From Marasmius tenuissimus (taxonomy: Eukaryota; Basidiomycota; Agaricomycetes; Agaricales; Marasmiaceae), in NCBI GenBank assembly GCA_029532415.1, contig JAQOTA010000015.1, forward strand, positions 1,426,001-1,490,000: a DNA stretch of 64,000 nt, written 5' to 3'. Below, piece after piece: positions 61,261 through 64,000 of the stretch. Made by a program: the position numbers and the translations under genes. Under the pieces are notes generated by a model. That model searched no databases. It saw only the letters and a program-made list of their open reading frames with translations, and had not been told where the DNA came from. Numbering within the stretch: position 1 is the first letter of the stretch; every line of letters starts with the position of its first letter.

Positions 61261-64000
61261 AGTCCTCGGAAGGAACGGGGTGCCCTTCCAGAAGTCTATT
61301 GATGGTATTGGTCCGTAGCGGGGTATCCGAAAACAGAGCTTTGACCAGTCGGACCAACTCATCAACCTGGAAGTCCACCAACGCTCCCGACTCGAATAGA
61401 TAGGTGATGTCAGCCAAGGAAGCTTCCTGGAATATCAATCAGTTGATCCCTTTTAGCTCATTGAGTTGATATTCACGCACCAGCAACTCGGAGAGGTAGG
61501 AAAATTTGAGCCAGGAAGGAACGTAGCCCACGACGAAGGAAGGCTTCAATGTTAAATGTAAGTAGAACTCGCACATGTACGGGTGCGGTCGTACGAACCT
61601 GCTCAGGATCTTCCACGAACAGCCCCTCCAGAGCGTGCAGAATCCGACATAGTTCACTCAGGCGATTTGATTCAACTTCCGGAATATCGGGGAGTTCCAA
61701 CACGTCTGCCAGGACACGGGATAGTGCAGCATCCGTGACTAAACCTATGGCCATGTAGTATTTACTTTTCGTGAGTAGATTCTGAAAACAGTTATTGTCA
61801 GAAGACCGTCAACAAAGCATGGCGAGTGGTCAATCTGGACTCACCTTCCATCGTTGGAGCCGTCGGATCTCCTGGAGGACGCGATTCATCGCGCTCTCAC
61901 ACTCGTCGTACCTTTCTTGCTCCCCTGTGTAGGTGAACCCTGATGCCCCATCCAAAAGAATTTTATCCACAGATTGCCGGTATTTCTCCTGTTCCGAACT
62001 TCAGACCAATGCGAGTAGATGATGCGAGAGGAACATACAATAGCGTCCGCATACCAGCTATCACCGAGCACCTTGAATCTCGATGCGCAATCTTCCAACT
62101 CTTTCACGCCTGAAGAAGCGCTGACCCGTTCGACCTCTTTACTGAGGTAAAGGCAATTGTTCGAGTATCGAATGGGCCCCTCGATTGATTCCAACTGTGC
62201 GCTGAACACAGCAGGATATAGCGCTCGATATAGATCAAGAATAGACGCGGCAGTTCGTGAGAGCGTTGAACCAGGCTGCGAAGATGTAGGATCTTCCGTT
62301 GTGGTCAGACGTGAGTTTGCAAATTCCTGGCTTTCCTGGAGCACGTCATTCACAATTGTCAGAACTTCACGCATCCTGGACGAAACGACATAAGTCTCTT
62401 TCGGTACTGCCAAGGAGAGTTTCGAAGGTCGCTTCGTTCCTGGATTGGAGGGAGAGGTGACGATACGCTCGGTGCTGGTGGAAGGCGAGGGGAGTTGTTG
62501 GTGGATGGGTTTAACATTTCCGGAGAGCTTGAGGAAGTGCTCGTAGCACTGACTGCTTTCTTCCCTTTATTTACGAGTTTTTCCAGTCGTGTAGCGGTTT
62601 TCGCCGCCTTTATTGAGGGGGCAGGGGGAGGTCTGACGTCTACCGGTTCTGAGGATGTCGAACTATCTCCCCAGGGATCATCCCATGCTGATTCGTCTGT
62701 AGCCTCGCCACTATCAGGTGTCGGCTCTTCCTCCTCATTCCAGCCCCAAGCATCTCCAGGATCTGGTTCCTTCTCAGCGTCGTCACCGTTAATGGCGTGT
62801 TCGCCGTGGTCCACCTCGGTGGAAGAGGTTGCATCCGTTCCGTCTTCCACGTCGTCATCGAATCCCCACCCATCTGCATCTGCCCTGTCGTCCTGCGAGT
62901 CCGAAGAATCAAAACCCCAAGCGTCGTCATCACTCTTTGATTGCGATTCCTCGACTTGAGGTTGTACAGGAATGACTGCCGGAGATTCGGCCTCGAGAGG
63001 TAGATCAACTTCAACCGTGAATACCTCCGAGAAGTCCTCTGGCTCCAGAGCGGCCTTCCTAGCCTCGTCTAATATCGATGTGCGCCTTCTCCGTTCGTAA
63101 TGGCCACCGACCCCACCGACCCAGTGTTTCACTTGCTTGTCGTGGGGATCATTCCCTAACAAATCGACGTTATATTTCTTCTCGAAAGCGACCGCTTCTT
63201 TGGTTAAAATCAAGTATGATGGTAGGTCCAAGAAGGCATTCGGTAATGAGGGTATGAGAAGTGTGTTGAGGACGTTGGATGTGATGCTTTTGCAGAGAGA
63301 ACGGGGGAAAGCCTTCTGTTGTGACTCAGGAAGCCGAGAGAACAGGTGAGTGGATAGGAATTCCAAAGTTTGCGATAAGTTGGTCAATCGTGACGACAGA
63401 ACTTCCTCGTTGGGAGGGGAGGGATAGCAGGTAATTTTGTGAATATGCCCATGAGAATTCGAGCTTAACGACATTGGCTGCTTAAGAAGTCCCTCAATGT
63501 AGTTCACGGTGAGATCCCTGCGAAGGGTAGACAGGTGGTTTGAGAGGGCGTCTGTCGATAGCGAGGAAAGTATGTCCCGGAGTGACAATGCCATTTCGGA
63601 CTGTCGGACTGGAGCAAGTCTCATGAGATAGGTGAGAGGAGGTAGAGGAATCGAGGCTCACCTTGCACAGTATCCTTTACAGACAACTCTTGTGCGGAAA
63701 CAGTGACGCTCTGGCAGAAGGCATCGCTAAGAAGTTCCTCTGACCTCGCTCGAGTGGCATTAAACTTGCGCTATGGCGTATTGTCAGGAAGATAGCCAAA
63801 CTCCAAATTCTAAGGGTATTCCCGCACCTTGAAATCAGCCATAACCAGAGATTCGCCCAATGGTGAAGGTGCGTCGTGAACCAAGTGCGAAATCAATTCA
63901 CAACGACGGATAGCCTCAGGCAGGTCCCCAGCTTCCGAGAGCGAAACCAAAAGTCGATATTCCGCGTAACATTTGGATAGATGTTCAAGACAGTTATGTC
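61261..64000 (-). CDS. ZW10: ZW10 / Dsl1 tethering-complex protein, 5' end beyond window
   Basis: Conserved subunit of the ER Dsl1/NRZ tethering complex; in animals it is also in the kinetochore RZZ complex. The N-terminal coding part is cut by the right edge. Visible exons give helical segments such as CYAEYRLLVSLSEAGDLPEA and IRRCELISHLVHDAPSPLGE. A long acidic/Trp-rich insertion follows (DDAWGFDSSDSQDDRADADG). The C-terminal ZW10 region is VSSRMREVLTIVNDVLQESQ, then VLADVLELPDIPEVESNRLS and PSFVVGYVPSWLKFSYLSEL, ending GHPVPSED. A one-base frame slip at the G4 run 62489-62492 separates two good exon frames. One extra G there (C on the coding strand) joins them, so about 2740 bp of the gene is inside the window. 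Confidence 0.88.

Overview
The window is nuclear DNA of a filamentous basidiomycete, most likely a mushroom-forming Agaricomycete. The signs are genes split by many very short introns (about 45-65 nt, GT...AG), dense packing on both strands, and G+C near 50% by eye. Basidiomycete-type versions of SF3B1, RED/IK, ZW10, Zap1 and an RBR ligase also point there. I resolved 26 protein genes. Exon boundaries were worked out by hand by requiring phase continuity and agreement with known family motifs. No tRNA, rRNA or CRISPR array was found.

Layout. 0-15.6 kb: a CCCH zinc-finger protein (cut by the left edge), divergent from the AP-1 gamma-adaptin gene; SF3B1; an amphipathic-tail protein of DUF6987/LEA-like type; the dolichol cis-prenyltransferase Rer2; and the purine enzyme Ade16/17. 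16-31.4 kb: a forkhead factor, DNA ligase IV, a Nim1/Gin4-type kinase, Arp2/3 subunit 2 and a vacuolar M20 carboxypeptidase. 32.8-44 kb: a ferric reductase, a Zap1-like zinc-sensing factor, a degenerate choline-phosphate cytidylyltransferase paralogue, a MITE-like element, a DapA-family aldolase and a FAD monooxygenase. 44-53 kb: a Zds1-like PP2A regulator with a long Gln-rich tail, the tiny gamma-tubulin-complex gene MZT1 (three exons, in an apparent gap), TMA16, COQ6 and an unrecognised coiled-coil protein. 53.6-64 kb: an F-box-like gene, exosome RRP43, a CCCH-RRM-RBR ubiquitin ligase, spliceosomal RED/IK and ZW10 (cut by the right edge).

How the genes work together. This is mostly a housekeeping neighbourhood, not a dedicated cluster. 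Recurrent themes are splicing (SF3B1, RED), membrane traffic (AP-1, ZW10, CPS1 cargo), mitosis and morphogenesis (MZT1, ZW10, the kinase, Zds1, Arp2/3) and metal handling (ferric reductase next to a Zap1-like factor). Divergent pairs with short shared promoters are common: CCCH/AP-1 285 bp, LIG4/kinase 306 bp, MZT1/TMA16 195 bp, RRP43/RBR 240 bp.

I found no convincing new multi-gene system. The points most worth a second look are the predicted cytidylyltransferase pseudoenzyme, the MITE beside the aldolase promoter, a 27-bp hairpin behind the RBR gene, and an in-frame stop-free SF3B1 intron. There are also seven single-base reading-frame breaks in five genes, five of them between 53.7 and 58.8 kb. 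These look like assembly indels but could be decay.
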